This document shows, in pieces, positions 53,031-64,000 of a stretch of DNA of 64,000 nt (positions within the stretch are counted from its first letter, which is position 1; the number at the start of each line of letters is the position of its first letter). The position numbers and the translations under genes are program-made. The stretch spans positions 355,202,591-355,266,590 of the forward strand of contig NC_073693.1 in NCBI RefSeq assembly GCF_029784155.1, given 5' to 3'. A model generated the notes under the pieces. That model did not search any database, had not been told where the DNA came from, and saw nothing but the letters and a program-made list of their open reading frames with translations. This stretch comes from Uranotaenia lowii (taxonomy: Eukaryota > Arthropoda > Insecta > Diptera > Culicidae).

Positions 53031-55859
53031 CACAGTAAACGAAAATTACCGAGTTCGGTAATTTAGTTTACAGAACCTATTCTGTAATTCGAAAAATCTC
53101 GGTAATTGATCAATCTGACGTCTTGTTTTCACCGAGTTCGGTAAATTGATTCTTGATTTAGCGAGGTTCGTTTATTTTTATGTAAACAAATCGCTTTGTC
53201 GTAAACTTTCGGTAAAAAAACACCGAAAACTGTAAACCAGAGTCGATTTTATCTAAAACGTCAAATTTCGAGCGTCCGTTTCTGGCAGCTTTGAGTGCAA
53301 CTGTCTCTCTCTGATAACCGCGATGTTTTTACGATTGGTTTTACCGTGTGCTGGAACGAGATGCAATCGGCGCCATTTTTTGAAAGTTTCGGTTTCGAGT
53401 GTTGAGTTGAGGTTGTGAATTATTGATTGCGTCTTTAGATTGTGGGGATAATAATAATAATTTCTGGTAAGTACAATTGGTGGTCGCATATAATGTAGAA
53501 TGAGAGGACGGTCAAATTGATTCAAATTATTGCGCTCAAATTTGAGTACCGCAACGCAGTAAAGAAACGAACCGCGGTCGTTCTGAAGAGAGGTAAAAAG
53601 AAGAAAATGTTTACTTTTTACCAGCGGTTGTTCTGTTTTCGTAGTGCCGTAAAGTACCGGATTCTTTAATTTTCAATAGTCTTGTCCAAAAACGGCTACT
53701 ACCGATAGTGGACCAAGACCGACTATTAAAACGGATCCGATGACGATATCCGGAGAAAGCTATGGGTAAGTCGCTGTTGTTTTCTTATTGAAAGCGACAG
53801 CTTTCCGAAATACAGATGAAGCTCAATTATCGGAATCAGGCTGAACAGAATTGAAACTCCCCGTTGATCGTCTTTTTTCCGGTGTATAATTCTAACATTC
53901 ATCTCTTCGGAACAGCACCTTCCGATGTCGTAATTTTTCCCAGATATGCGAATTCCTTAAAAGATGAAGAAGAATGCCTTCCGGATGAGTTCGGTAATTA
54001 AAATCTTTTATTATTATAATTCAAGTCCGGTGAATTTATTGCAAGAATGATGAATCAGAACCGCGAAAGAAAAATAATTAAAAAAACTTCATGAAATATC
54101 GATGTTTGACTGCTTCCATTTCTTTCAGCTTATTTGGTTCATTTTGGTCAGGAAGGATTTTCCCAACATGTTTTATTTTGGGAGAACCCGTGCCCTACCT
54201 TGGTTCTTGGTACGAAGTCCCTTGCTGCTGATGAAACAACCGTCCAAATCAACTATAAATGACAGTAGTACTGGTATACTGCGTGGCACAAGTACGACTG
54301 TTGCGACAGTGACGTCCGCCAAATATTTGGTAAGTACCTACTAATTTTAAAAGAAATTTCAAGCTTTAAAATTCATTTGTTGAAAATCAAATTTGTATAG
54401 TGACCAATCGTTAACAATAGATGATTGACATTGACGACCATTAGCCGAATGACATATTTATGAAATTATCTACAAAGGTTAGCTTAAAAGCCAAATGTTA
54501 GCTTTCTTTCATTTTTTTTTTTACAATTCATAACTTTTTTTTATAAAGTCTTAAACCGCTTACTTATATTACACTACAGGTTTCCATAAAACTGGAATCA
54601 GCAAAATGACGTGGGTAATGGAATGCGCACACATCGAACCAATCACCTGAATTGCCAAACTTAAAAAAAAAGTACGCCAGCCCAAGGTTGCCTCACACTC
54701 ACATTATGAATCCAGGAATTTTCTACGGGTGAGTCGTTTGAAGTTTCTCAGTAGGAGATTTTTTCAACCATTTGCTAAGAATCCGCATTTTGATTTACGT
54801 ACATTCTTTCGATGAGCAAACAAAGAAGTTTTGTAAAATTGAATTGTCCCGCAATTTAAAGTAAGGCCCATTTGATGCTCTTAGAGTCAGACACATTTTT
54901 TTTAAAATCACGTTACCTTTTAAACGTTTATTCAAGTGGTTCACTATTTTAAATATTGGCACTCTGCCCCCTTGGCTTCAAAGATATGCTATTATAGCCC
55001 TCTGCCACCAGTAGTTCTCTAAATTGAACTTGATTTCAATTGTGTGTTTCACTTGGTGCCAGAGGGGTACATGCACACACAGTTTAAAAAATATAACCTC
55101 AATACACGTGATTTTACATTTTTCAGTTGAAAAAATTATTACTTCTGAAAACACGTGATTTTTAATATGACTTTGAAGGATGTCTTGGAACCGTTTAGCA
55201 AGCCGGGTGATTGGTTGTGTTTTAACATATTCTCCATATAAGCTATAAGTTCATTTTTCGTAAAGGTTTGATTCAGCCGTCCCCTAGCGGGACAAGCAAA
55301 TTAAAAAAAAAGGTTTGATTCAAATAAATTCTCTAATTTAGTAAGTCAACAAGAAGTTACGCTGCTAGATTCATAAACTAACAAACGAAATAGCTATTTA
55401 GTACGACAATGAATATCTTCTCTTATATTGTCAAAATATTGCTAAATTTATGCACGATTCATTTTATTGTGTCGAATCATTTCATAAAATCTCCCGTGAT
55501 ACAATCAGTTATAAACCAATTTTGTGTTACAAGCATTACGAGCGATTTCCACGCACGACCCACAGTCCTCCCGTTTACATTTTCGTTTGTTTATTTACTC
55601 TCCACTTTTGCGCGACTGCGGTGTTTTAGTTTATAAGAAGAATTTCATCTTGGAGTCTTTCAGCATCAGTATTTTGCAGCGTCTTAGAAAAAGCTAGAAG
55701 CATAAACCTACACTTCGGGAGCGTAAAGGTAAGTTGTCCGGACAACAATTTCGTTTAATAGCAAGACAGTGTTACCAATGTTTACTTTTTTGCTTCCAGT
55801 TTCAAAGAAACTCAAAAAATACTTCTGGAACGTTTGCCTTGAAGGAAACTGGTTCTAAA

Positions 55860-56370
55860 CGTGAGCGGTAACATTTCTGCTTCGGAAAAGGGTAGCGATT
55901 CATCTGGCTCATCATACATCTGGATGAGGTATCTTCTTCACTGAGTGGCTATTCCGGTAAGTGGAGTTGGTTCTGTGAAAATTAGACTACTGAACTGATT
56001 GTTCTTTTCTATATTCTTGTCCAGGGAGGCGTAAAAAAACTAGAAGCGAAGAAAAAAGAAAAAAGGACATCAGACCGACACCGGAGAGCCGAAGTCATGC
56101 AGCACAATTCCGATACTGCCAGAAATGGAAACAGAAATCTATTCCTTCCATTCATCCGGCTACACCACCAAAGCCAGTCACTCCTTTCACCACATTCAGA
56201 GGCAAGAAGGAAATCATGGCAGAAAGATCGGATACCATCGATGAACCCCATCCCAGCTCAGTTCTGCTATAATTCCACTTTTCAATCGGGCAATAAAGTG
56301 CACTATAGTTGCTTGATTCGGGTTCCGAAAATATCTGGTTCGAATTGCAGCGCCCGAGGTTTTATGTGAC
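55860..56370 (+). other. GC-balanced exon-like block in copy 2
   Basis: More balanced base composition and an open plus frame from 56097 to 56369 (90 codons, Ser/Asn-rich, AGAGGCAAGAAGG region). A GTAAGT donor lies at 55956. No domain is recognised, and the frame does not match anything in copy 1. Possibly a decayed coding region or a non-coding exon. Confidence 0.3.
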
Positions 56371-57224
56371 CCAGACTTGAAGCGATTACCAGTGACAAAT
56401 CTAATATAGTTTATGCGTGAAAAGATCTTTTCTGGTTCTTGGTATAGCTCGGACTGATAAGCTTCTCAGGCAATCAATGATCATCACCAGACCGTTGGAT
56501 TTCATCACCAAGCATAGAAAATTAGTACAGTGGTTTTTTACGATAATTTTAAGCTCGTCGTCCCAGGTGAGTGAAAATTGACCGATGAATATAAGGATAA
56601 GATAGCAATCTGGAAAATGCGTTTATTCGAAAGCATGTACAATAGACCGCTGCAAAAACTGACTTTTTGCTCCCATGTGTTTTTCCGATTCCTTTTTGCT
56701 CTCCAATCATCTGTGTTAAATAGAAGATGATTTGGTTCATCCCTGAATTAGCGCAACGGTTTTTAAATTTGTATGGAAATTAGTATGGGGAAATTTTTTT
56801 TTCTAGATAAAATTCGCTAGGGAAGCGATTTAGGGTTTTATGCAAAAAATAACTTCTTCATTGGGTTACTGTATTCTTAAACTTCAATTTTTACTAAGGT
56901 TACTTTCAGCTAGATGCTACCAGAAAAAAGTTAAAGCAATCTGTAAAATAAAAATCATTCATAGTAGATCAACAGTCAAAACTGTCAGCAGCACTGGAAT
57001 CATGAACTTGCATGCAATTTTCCTAGCTAAATACTTGAATACAAGCTACTGCGTTTCATACACAAAGGCGTTTTAAATCGGGTAACGCAGATAGAAAAAA
57101 AACTACAGCACTATGTAGAAAGTAAAATACAAACTTTTTGAGATCATTGAAGATATACGGTGATAGATGTGGTGAAACGTTTCCGAAATTCACAACCAAG
57201 TTGAAAAATAAGATAAAGTTACGC

Positions 57225-58078
57225 ATGTGGTATACCTATTCATTCCGCGGGCGGTCAAATGACGGTAAACACTTTCCCCTAAAACTCTCTTGTTTTTCGA
57301 CCGATTTCTACAAAGTTTATAGTTTTGGAAAGCCCGTAATGTGACTTAAATGCGAATTTCAGCTACAATTATTTTTCTCAAAGTTATTCAAAGTCGAAGG
57401 AAAAAATTCGTAAAACAGGATTCGGGAAAGGCTCTAAATCAGTTATTAAGGACTCGAAAAGAATTTCACTCAGTGCCAGAGAACGTTGCGATCCAGTGCA
57501 AAGCCAATTCTAGGTGCTAGAATAGTCTCAAAAAAGGCAGATTGATAAAAAGTTAAAAAAGAAACAGCTACCTTTGAAAAGTCGTCAAAAATTCTGTGTT
57601 TCGTGTTTTAGAAATCTAAAGATGCCAAAATGTCACAAATTACGTCAAATTTCCATTTCACTTTACACAAATTTTCTAATGTAACGGGAACAGCTTTGGC
57701 GGTTGATTTATTAAAAATTACGGTTTACCAGTTTTTTACATTTTTAGTGACCATGATCTTAAGAAATTTTCAAAAAATATTTCCATATGTGTAACATATA
57801 GCTTCTAACTTCAGCGTTCTCAGGCACTAAGTAATTTTATTTTTTCGAGTACTTAATAACTTTTTCCCGAAGCCTGTTTTTTCGATTGTTTTTTTCTTCG
57901 ACTTTGAATAACTTTGAGAAAAATAATTGAAGTTAAATTTTGTCTGAAAACTGTATTTGAGTCAATTCACGAGCTTTCCAAAATTATAAACTTTGTAGAA
58001 ATCGGTCGAGAAACAAGAGAGTTTAAGCGGAAGAGGTGTTTGCTGTCATTTGACCGCTCGCGGTATGAACAGGTACAC
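57225..58078. mobile_element. Inverted-repeat element with about 210 bp arms
   Basis: The left arm 57225-57440 and right arm 57865-58078 are reverse complements at roughly 80 per cent identity. Shared blocks include GCGGTCAAATGACRG, CTCTCTTGTTTYTCGACCGA, TTTCTACAAAGTTTATARTT and TTTCTCAAAGTTATTCAAAG. The spacer of about 420 bp has no gene. It is nested in copy 2 of the CACAGTAAACG element. Confidence 0.7.
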
Positions 58079-59202
58079 AAAAAATGTCGATATGTTTAGT
58101 GTTAAATGTGCAATTGATCATCTGAACTTCATTTTTGTGTAAATTTAACACAATACATACAGTTTTTGTGAATTAATGATTGAAAACACGATAAATAACG
58201 CATTTTTTTTAGAATAAATCAACTTAATTTATGGTTTCGGACCTGATTATAACATTTAAAAATAATCTTTTCCTGTGGATTCTGTGAATTAGTTAAAGCA
58301 AATGATTTAAGAGGTTGTTTACCGAAATCGATTGAAAATTATATAAGTTATGCTTGTTTTACTGTAATAATGATGCTTCTTCTCTAAATAATACCACCAT
58401 AGTGTAAAGTAAATTAACTAAACTTAGTTTATGAAGAATTCAACATTGTAAATCTTCACCTGTTAAACGGACTGACTTTGGACTGATTTCTGACCGATTT
58501 CGGACCGATTCGGGACCGTTCCTTCGATCCGGGAAGGAATAACTTGCATGCAAGTTTTCAGCCAGCGATGCCATGAGTGAAGCAAACTCGTCTGAGTTTT
58601 TGATAAATCTTTTCTAAATTCCAAATATCTTTGTTGTGATACAACTAAGCATCATAGTACCTTTACATCATTTGTAGAGATTAATTCGAGGAATAGTATT
58701 CAGCCTTTTTTTTTATTTTTCCGAAGTTTCTGTAAATCTGTAACGATTTTTGAATAAAAAAAATTGATTCTCCATGTAATTCTCCATACAAAATTAAAAC
58801 TCGTCGCGCTAAATCAGGACTCAATGTATCGCTTCCAAACTTTACGGAGATTTTTGTGTGTGAAAATACCATCAAAAAATGGTATGGGAGTTGTAATAAC
58901 TCATAAATTTCAGATTTCCCATACAAAGCCTGCAGCGGTCTAATGTACAAGTACATACATTATAATTCACAGAAATAAATGATTACTTAATTAACTGCTT
59001 CACGAAAGTTGTGTTATAGAATAAGAGAACAATCCATGTTTAAGAAATATGAATTAATTACGTTAAAAAAACGTAAAGCTTCCATAATCAAACTTAATAT
59101 TTTCTATGAACGGACAGCAACGAAATGCAATTTACTTTTAATAATCCGTAAAAACTTATCACATACACGATATCAAGTTGCTATTTACTCTGTTTCAAAC
59201 CA

Positions 59203-61553
59203 TTAGAGCACCTGCAACGGTTCAGGTGTAAATATTGGTTTTAAGTATACCAGTTTTAGCACAATTTAAAATTTTAGAATCGGCTAAAACACCCACTCCC
59301 CACCGGTGTAGGAGCAAATTTAAAACGGAAACACTTCCATTGCAGACACTCAATAATTGAGAAGAAAAAACCCATTTTATTGGAAAAATTGCATAAGTTT
59401 TGAGTTTCACGGTTGATTGTCTTAAAATTAATTCTACGAATATTCTTTTCGACAGAATAATTATTTCAACTATTCTATCAGGATTTCACTAATTTAAAAT
59501 GACTACACAACGAGGAAAAAAGGTCAATTGAAACAATTCTTCAATTAATTCAATCAAATTGCTTTGAATCAATGGAATAAAGTTTTGTTAAAATGAAATG
59601 AAAAAGCAATTTTTTTTTCAAGTTATTGCTGACATTGATAAAGGAAACGAGAAATGTTTATCCCAAAGTCAAAGGAAATTTCCCTTTGATTTGTCGACAT
59701 TTTTGTTTGACAAAAACTTGCTTCACTATTTGTAAATTTATGTATGGATACAGAAAAATAAATAAATAAAAATATTGACGAAAACTCCGAGCAATCCATA
59801 TGAAACTAAAAATCTCTCAATATCTCAAATAAAACAAAAATTATAGAACAAACAATAAACATTTATTTTACCTCATCGAAAAAGTATTAAAATTTTCTTT
59901 TCGTTTATTTTTTTTCAAATTTTAGAACGCTGACTGGATTCACTAATTCGTTGAGCCCAAATGAAAAGCTTTTTATTTAATGATATTAAATCGAGAATAA
60001 TGTGCCATCTATTATTTCTACTTGATATGGTTTTTATTAACATCTATTCTCAATTTATGTTACGTATAGGGTGGTTGAAGCGAAAAAAAATTCAAATAAT
60101 ATCTCAAAAAGAAATTATTATCACACCCAATGTTACCCAAACATGTGTGAAAGAAATCATTGTTGGCCAAAATTTTCTCACCGTGAACTAAATCGGTCTG
60201 TCGTATATTTTGAAATCCTGTTCCAAATTTGCATGAATTTGGAACAAAGGCGTATAAGGGCTGTCCCAACGGTAGATGCAAAACACGGTTTTCGACCACG
60301 CTAAAACATTTCGGCTGGCACCGGTGGCGTATATTGCTGTTTTAGCACAGTTATCGATTTCAAAATTCCCAACAGTTATACGCCTTTGTTCCAAATTCAT
60401 GCAAATTTGGAACAGGATTTCAAAATATACGACAGACCGATTTAGTTCACGGTGAGAAAATTTTAGCCAACAATGATTTCTTTCACACATGTTTGGGTAA
60501 CATTGGGTGTGATAATAGTTTCTTTTTGAGATATTATTTGAATGTTTTTTTTTTGCTTCAACCACCCTATACGTAACATAAATTGAGAATAGATGTTAAT
60601 AAAAACCATATCAAGTATAAATAATACATGTTACATTATTCTCGATTTAATATAATTGAATAAAAAGCTTTTCATTTGGGCTCGACGAATTAGTGAATCC
60701 AGTCAGCGTTCTAAAATTTGAAAAAAATAAACGAAAAGAAAATTTTAATACTTTTTCAATGAGGTAAAAAAAATGTTTATCGTTTGTTCTATAATTTTTG
60801 TTTCATTTGAGATATTGAGGGATTTTTAGTTTCGTATGGATTGCTCGGAGTTTTCGTCGATATTAGCATATTTTTCTGTATCCATACATAAATTTACAAA
60901 TAGTGAAACAAGTTTTTGTCAAACAAAAATGTCGACAAATCAAGGGAAAATTTCCTTTGACTTTGGGATGAACATTTCTCGTTTCCTTTATCAATGTCAG
61001 CAATAACTTGAAAAAAAATTGCTTTTTCATTTCATTTCAACAAAACTTTATTCCATTGATTCAAAGCAATTTGATTGAATTATTTGAAGAATTGTTTCAA
61101 TTGACCTTTTTTCCTCGTTGTGTAGTCATTTTTGCTTTTAAATTAATGAAATCCTGGTAGAATAGTTGAAATCATTGTTCTGTCAAAAAGAATATTCGTA
61201 GAATTAATTTTAAGACAACTAACCTTGAAACTCAAAACTTATGCAATTTTTCCAATAACATGGGTTTTTTCTTCTCAATTATTGAGTGTCTGCAATGAAA
61301 GTGTTTCCGTTTTAAATTTGCTCCTACACCGGTGGGGAGTGGGTGTTTTAGCCGATTCTAAAATTTCAAATTTTGCTTAAACTGGTATACTTAAAACCAA
61401 TATTTACGCCTGAACCGTTGCAGGTGCTCTAACTGTTGGGAATTTTGAAATCGATAACTGTGCTAAAACAGCAATTTACAACACCGGTGCCAGCCGAAAT
61501 GTTTTAGCGTGGTCGAAAACCGTGTTTTGCATCTACCGTTGGGACAGCCCTTA
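59203..61553. mobile_element. Large interleaved inverted repeat A-B-A'-B' (2.35 kb)
   Basis: A is 59203-60256 (starts TTAGAGCACCTGCAACGGTT), B 60257-60376 (starts AAGGGCTGTCCCAACGGTAG), A' 60377-61432 (reverse complement of A) and B' 61433-61553 (reverse complement of B). The A arms are about 1.05 kb with a few per cent divergence. The inner end of A holds a perfect 26-bp palindrome centred on TTTGCATGAA. Frames on opposite strands (60071-60304 plus, 60188-60565 minus) are copies of each other because of the symmetry. Nothing in them resembles a known protein. Confidence 0.9.
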
Positions 61554-63239
61554 TTGGTTCTTCGATTTTTATAGTTATTGCTGGAAAACTCTTTCCGGTA
61601 GTAAGTAACTTCTCTTTTCACGATACATAAAACTAATCTTTTTTTTTTTTAAATATTATGTTCAATTTTTTTTCTTTCAGCCTATGATTTTAACATCTGA
61701 GCTGAATGTGCAAGTTACTTGAAAAGATCTGGATCACACTATATATCTCCGTGCTCGGTTCCACTATTACCCGGCCGTCCCGACGTTTCTACTAGGTCAA
61801 CATCACTTTCGGTGGCACCGAAAAAAAATAATGGAATTCTTCAACCAACCAAAGTTCCTTTTCTTACTGGCATAGTCTGGAAATGATGGAAAGGTGTTTG
61901 TCGAATTCACGTCAATCGTCGATTGTCAGAAGGTAGAGCAGCATCCTTCGACTGCCAGTTCGTGTCGTCATTACTTCGTGCTTCGAGTTTCAAACTAGTT
62001 TATTTCGCGTTCTCGAAAAGCATCCAACTGACAGTGGAATTGATTAAATTTGGGGTAAAGTTAGGGTTAGGTTTCAAGGGCCAATGAAGACACAACGAAC
62101 CTTATCGCTGCAAGACAAAAAAAAGTAATAGAAACGTGTGTAAAAGTAGATAAGTGGTAACTTCATAATAAAAAGCATGACTTAGTTTTTTCGCATACCA
62201 CTCAGTATTTTTTTATTTTTAAGCGTGATGGCATCATTTTCAACTAGGTAAGGTATACTACCTACATATGTTGGCGACTGGAAAGACAGAACACTGAATA
62301 ACCAAAAAAAAAAAAACGATGAGGTTAATTTCGCTCGGCATGCGATGTGAAATGAGTCGCGTAACGAATGACCAAGAATGCGCTTTAATCAAAACCATCG
62401 ATTTGACTGAGCCACTAATGCCCGTCTTTGTTTATCAAAATTAAAAAAAAAACTATTGAAGCGTCTTCTGGAAATGCCGGTGTAGTGACTCCGTGTAAGG
62501 TAGCAAACATCCGAAATCACGATTCACAAAAATCACAATTTTTTTTACACCACAGAACGAACGCGACTATCTTTCATAACATTACTTTACTGAATGATCC
62601 GAAAACTAAGAATATGTCAGAATATGATACACAGCGTATTATGTAAGATGTTGTGAGAATCGCATCATCTGCTGAAATTATCAAACGTTTTACGGTTTTC
62701 TGTTAAAATTATCGAAAATTATAGTTTATATAGTATTTTCATAACATATGTCATCAACGATTGGTTCTGACTTTAAACTTTGTGAACTTCTTTGGAGTGA
62801 TGTGGTCAACTCTATATGACAGAACCACTTCGAAATAGTTTATCAGTGCCAATCAAATTGATGACATGGGATGAAAAGGCTTCTATGTAGAATTCAACTC
62901 TTTCATTTTCAACGCCTTTTTATCCGTCTATAATTTTTATGATCTTGAAATGCGTTTACTTTCACATTAACCCACAATTATCTTCATTTTAGGTCTATTA
63001 TTACAAATTTGATATGATGCTGTTGTCGAAGGCGCTTCAGGCAAAAAAATGTTAACTCGACATACTCTCTAAAAGTCATCCGTGCTCATAAGAATCGTCT
63101 TCTGTAAATGCTGGTAGTTATCGAAAACTTTGAATGTTCGGTTCTTTTTTACCGAAAACGGTAAAATGTTCGATAATTTAAGCTTATGGTCCACAGCGTT
63201 TTACGCGAAATGATTTGAGACTCGAATCGTCTCGCGTAA
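61554..63239. other. Non-genic interior of copy 2
   Basis: No gene. A CAG acceptor-like site at 61680 precedes about 250 bp of balanced composition with stops in all frames. 62330-62400 and 63180-63250 carry CGTAATRYG/CTCGCGTAAT words also seen at 47930-48260 of copy 1, showing colinearity of the two copies. Confidence 0.45.
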
Positions 63240-63885
63240 TACGTTGTGCATCATAAGCTTAAATTACCGAACGTTTTACCGTTTCCAGTAAAAATAACCA
63301 AAAATTTACAGTTTTCGGTAAATATTACCGGCATTTCGGCATTACAGAGACTTCAGTAAAAATACATATTTTCGGTAAAAATAACTGGAGTTTCGGTAAT
63401 GATTACAGATTTTTCGGTAGAAATCACCGGTTATTCGGAAAATATTACCGAACTTCTTCAATTTTTTTTGGAAAGTCTTACCGGTGTTTCGGTGAGTTTT
63501 ACCGGAATTTCGGTAATTTTTATCGTTATTTCGGTGATAACTACAGGTATTTTTGTACTATCTTCCGGCATTTCGGTAATTATTACAAATATTTCGGCAA
63601 ATTCTACCGGGGGTTCGGTAAATAATACCGAAGTTTTGAAGCTTTTCGGTAAAAAAATTACGAAATTTCGGTAATAGTTATAGATATTTTGGTATTAATT
63701 ACAGGTATTTCGGTAATTATTTAAGGTATTTCGGTAATAATTTTAAGGTATTTCGGTAAACTTTACGGGTTCATCGGTATATATTACCGAGCGTTTATAG
63801 TTTTTCGGATAAACATTACCGTCTTTCGGTAATAAATACAGGCAGTTCGGTGGCATTGTACCGACTTTCGGTAATAGAACGTTAA
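63240..63885. repeat. 21-bp quasi-palindromic array, second copy
   Basis: The same unit as 48290-48790 (CGGTAAWAATTACCGGYATTT-like), with about 28 degenerate units. The 7-residue period is again visible in translation (SVITTGI, SVIITNI). It lies next to the presumed right end of copy 2. Confidence 0.85.
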
Positions 63886-64000
63886 CAACTGTCAAAATTT
63901 TGACAGATGATGAAAGATTTGATTAGCCGAGTTTCGGTGATTTTTACAGAATTAGGTCCGTAATATTTGACAGCTGTCACTTCTCGGCCATGAAAAAATT

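Larger units (their letters stand above)
53031..64000 (+). mobile_element. TIR element CACAGTAAACG, copy 2, cut by window end
   Basis: Left end CACAGTAAACGAAAATTACC preceded by TA (53029-53030). The first 300 bp follow copy 1 (43478). The last 760 bp of the window (63240-64000) match the right end region of copy 1 (48290-48925: the 21-bp array, then ACAGATGAT, AGCCGAGTTTCG, TGACAGYTGTCACTTCTC). By comparison the element should end about 70-80 bp beyond the window. The length is at least 11 kb, twice copy 1, partly through nested repeats at 57.2 and 59.2 kb. No transposase or other known protein is seen. Blocks bounded by splice-like sites occur at 53.4-54.3 and 55.7-56.4 kb. Confidence 0.8.

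Noticed and set aside
60071..60565. Similar proteins on opposite strands
   Set aside because: Mirror images caused by the A/A' inverted repeat; no domain, and the frames end in repeat B.
62050..62075. Telomere-like TTAGGGTTAGG
   Set aside because: A single short occurrence, not an array.

Overview
The window looks like TE-rich nuclear DNA of a dipteran, most likely a culicid mosquito (Aedes/Culex type). The reasons are small phase-0/1/2 introns of about 50-70 bp, insect-like versions of ARV1, mitochondrial prolyl-tRNA synthetase and LRR1, a very high load of short TIR elements (MITEs) with TA-like target duplications, and a Ty3/gypsy LTR retrotransposon. Species assignment is inference. There is no bacterial content, operon or CRISPR array. 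Layout: (1) 1-6.4 kb is a pile of nested short inverted-repeat elements, a 3x111 bp tandem repeat and a few orphan terminal exons. (2) 8.1-12.7 kb is a gene graveyard: a duplicated exon-like unit, a histone H3 scrap, and decayed AMFR/gp78 and HID1 genes lying head to tail. (3) 14-20 kb holds a 4x77 bp repeat, two copies of a MITE and small orphan ORFs. (4) 20.1-33.2 kb is a THAP-domain locus: a partial THAP gene ends at 20514, and a complete 10.8 kb Ty3/gypsy element (20521-31317, apparently identical 1519 bp LTRs, TCAT target duplication) sits 6 bp past its stop codon. A second, intact THAP gene follows at 32323. (5) 33.3-34.5 kb is an intronless LRR1 gene on the minus strand. (6) 34.6-40.7 kb is a large inverted duplication of a poorly recognised two-gene segment around a 3 kb spacer. 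(7) 40.8-49.8 kb is a set of nested TIR elements whose insertion order can be read because an uninterrupted paralogue of the outer element lies at 2095-3035. (8) 49.8-52.7 kb holds the healthy convergent host pair ARV1 (+) and PARS2 (-), with an unusual A-B-A'-B' repeat just upstream of ARV1. (9) From 53.0 kb to the window end is a second, longer copy of one nested element, containing a 2.35 kb A-B-A'-B' inverted repeat. How the genes work: ARV1 is an ER sterol/lipid homeostasis protein, PARS2 charges mitochondrial tRNA-Pro, LRR1 is a CUL2 substrate receptor linked to replisome unloading, and the THAP proteins are zinc-dependent DNA-binding proteins often derived from transposases. They form no pathway together. 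ARV1/PARS2 and THAP/LRR1 are each convergent pairs with overlapping 3' ends. The most unusual observations are the two A-B-A'-B' loci (an inverted, circularly permuted duplicate), an intact spliced 129-aa ORF inside a TIR element, and 21-bp quasi-palindromic arrays that are open on both strands.
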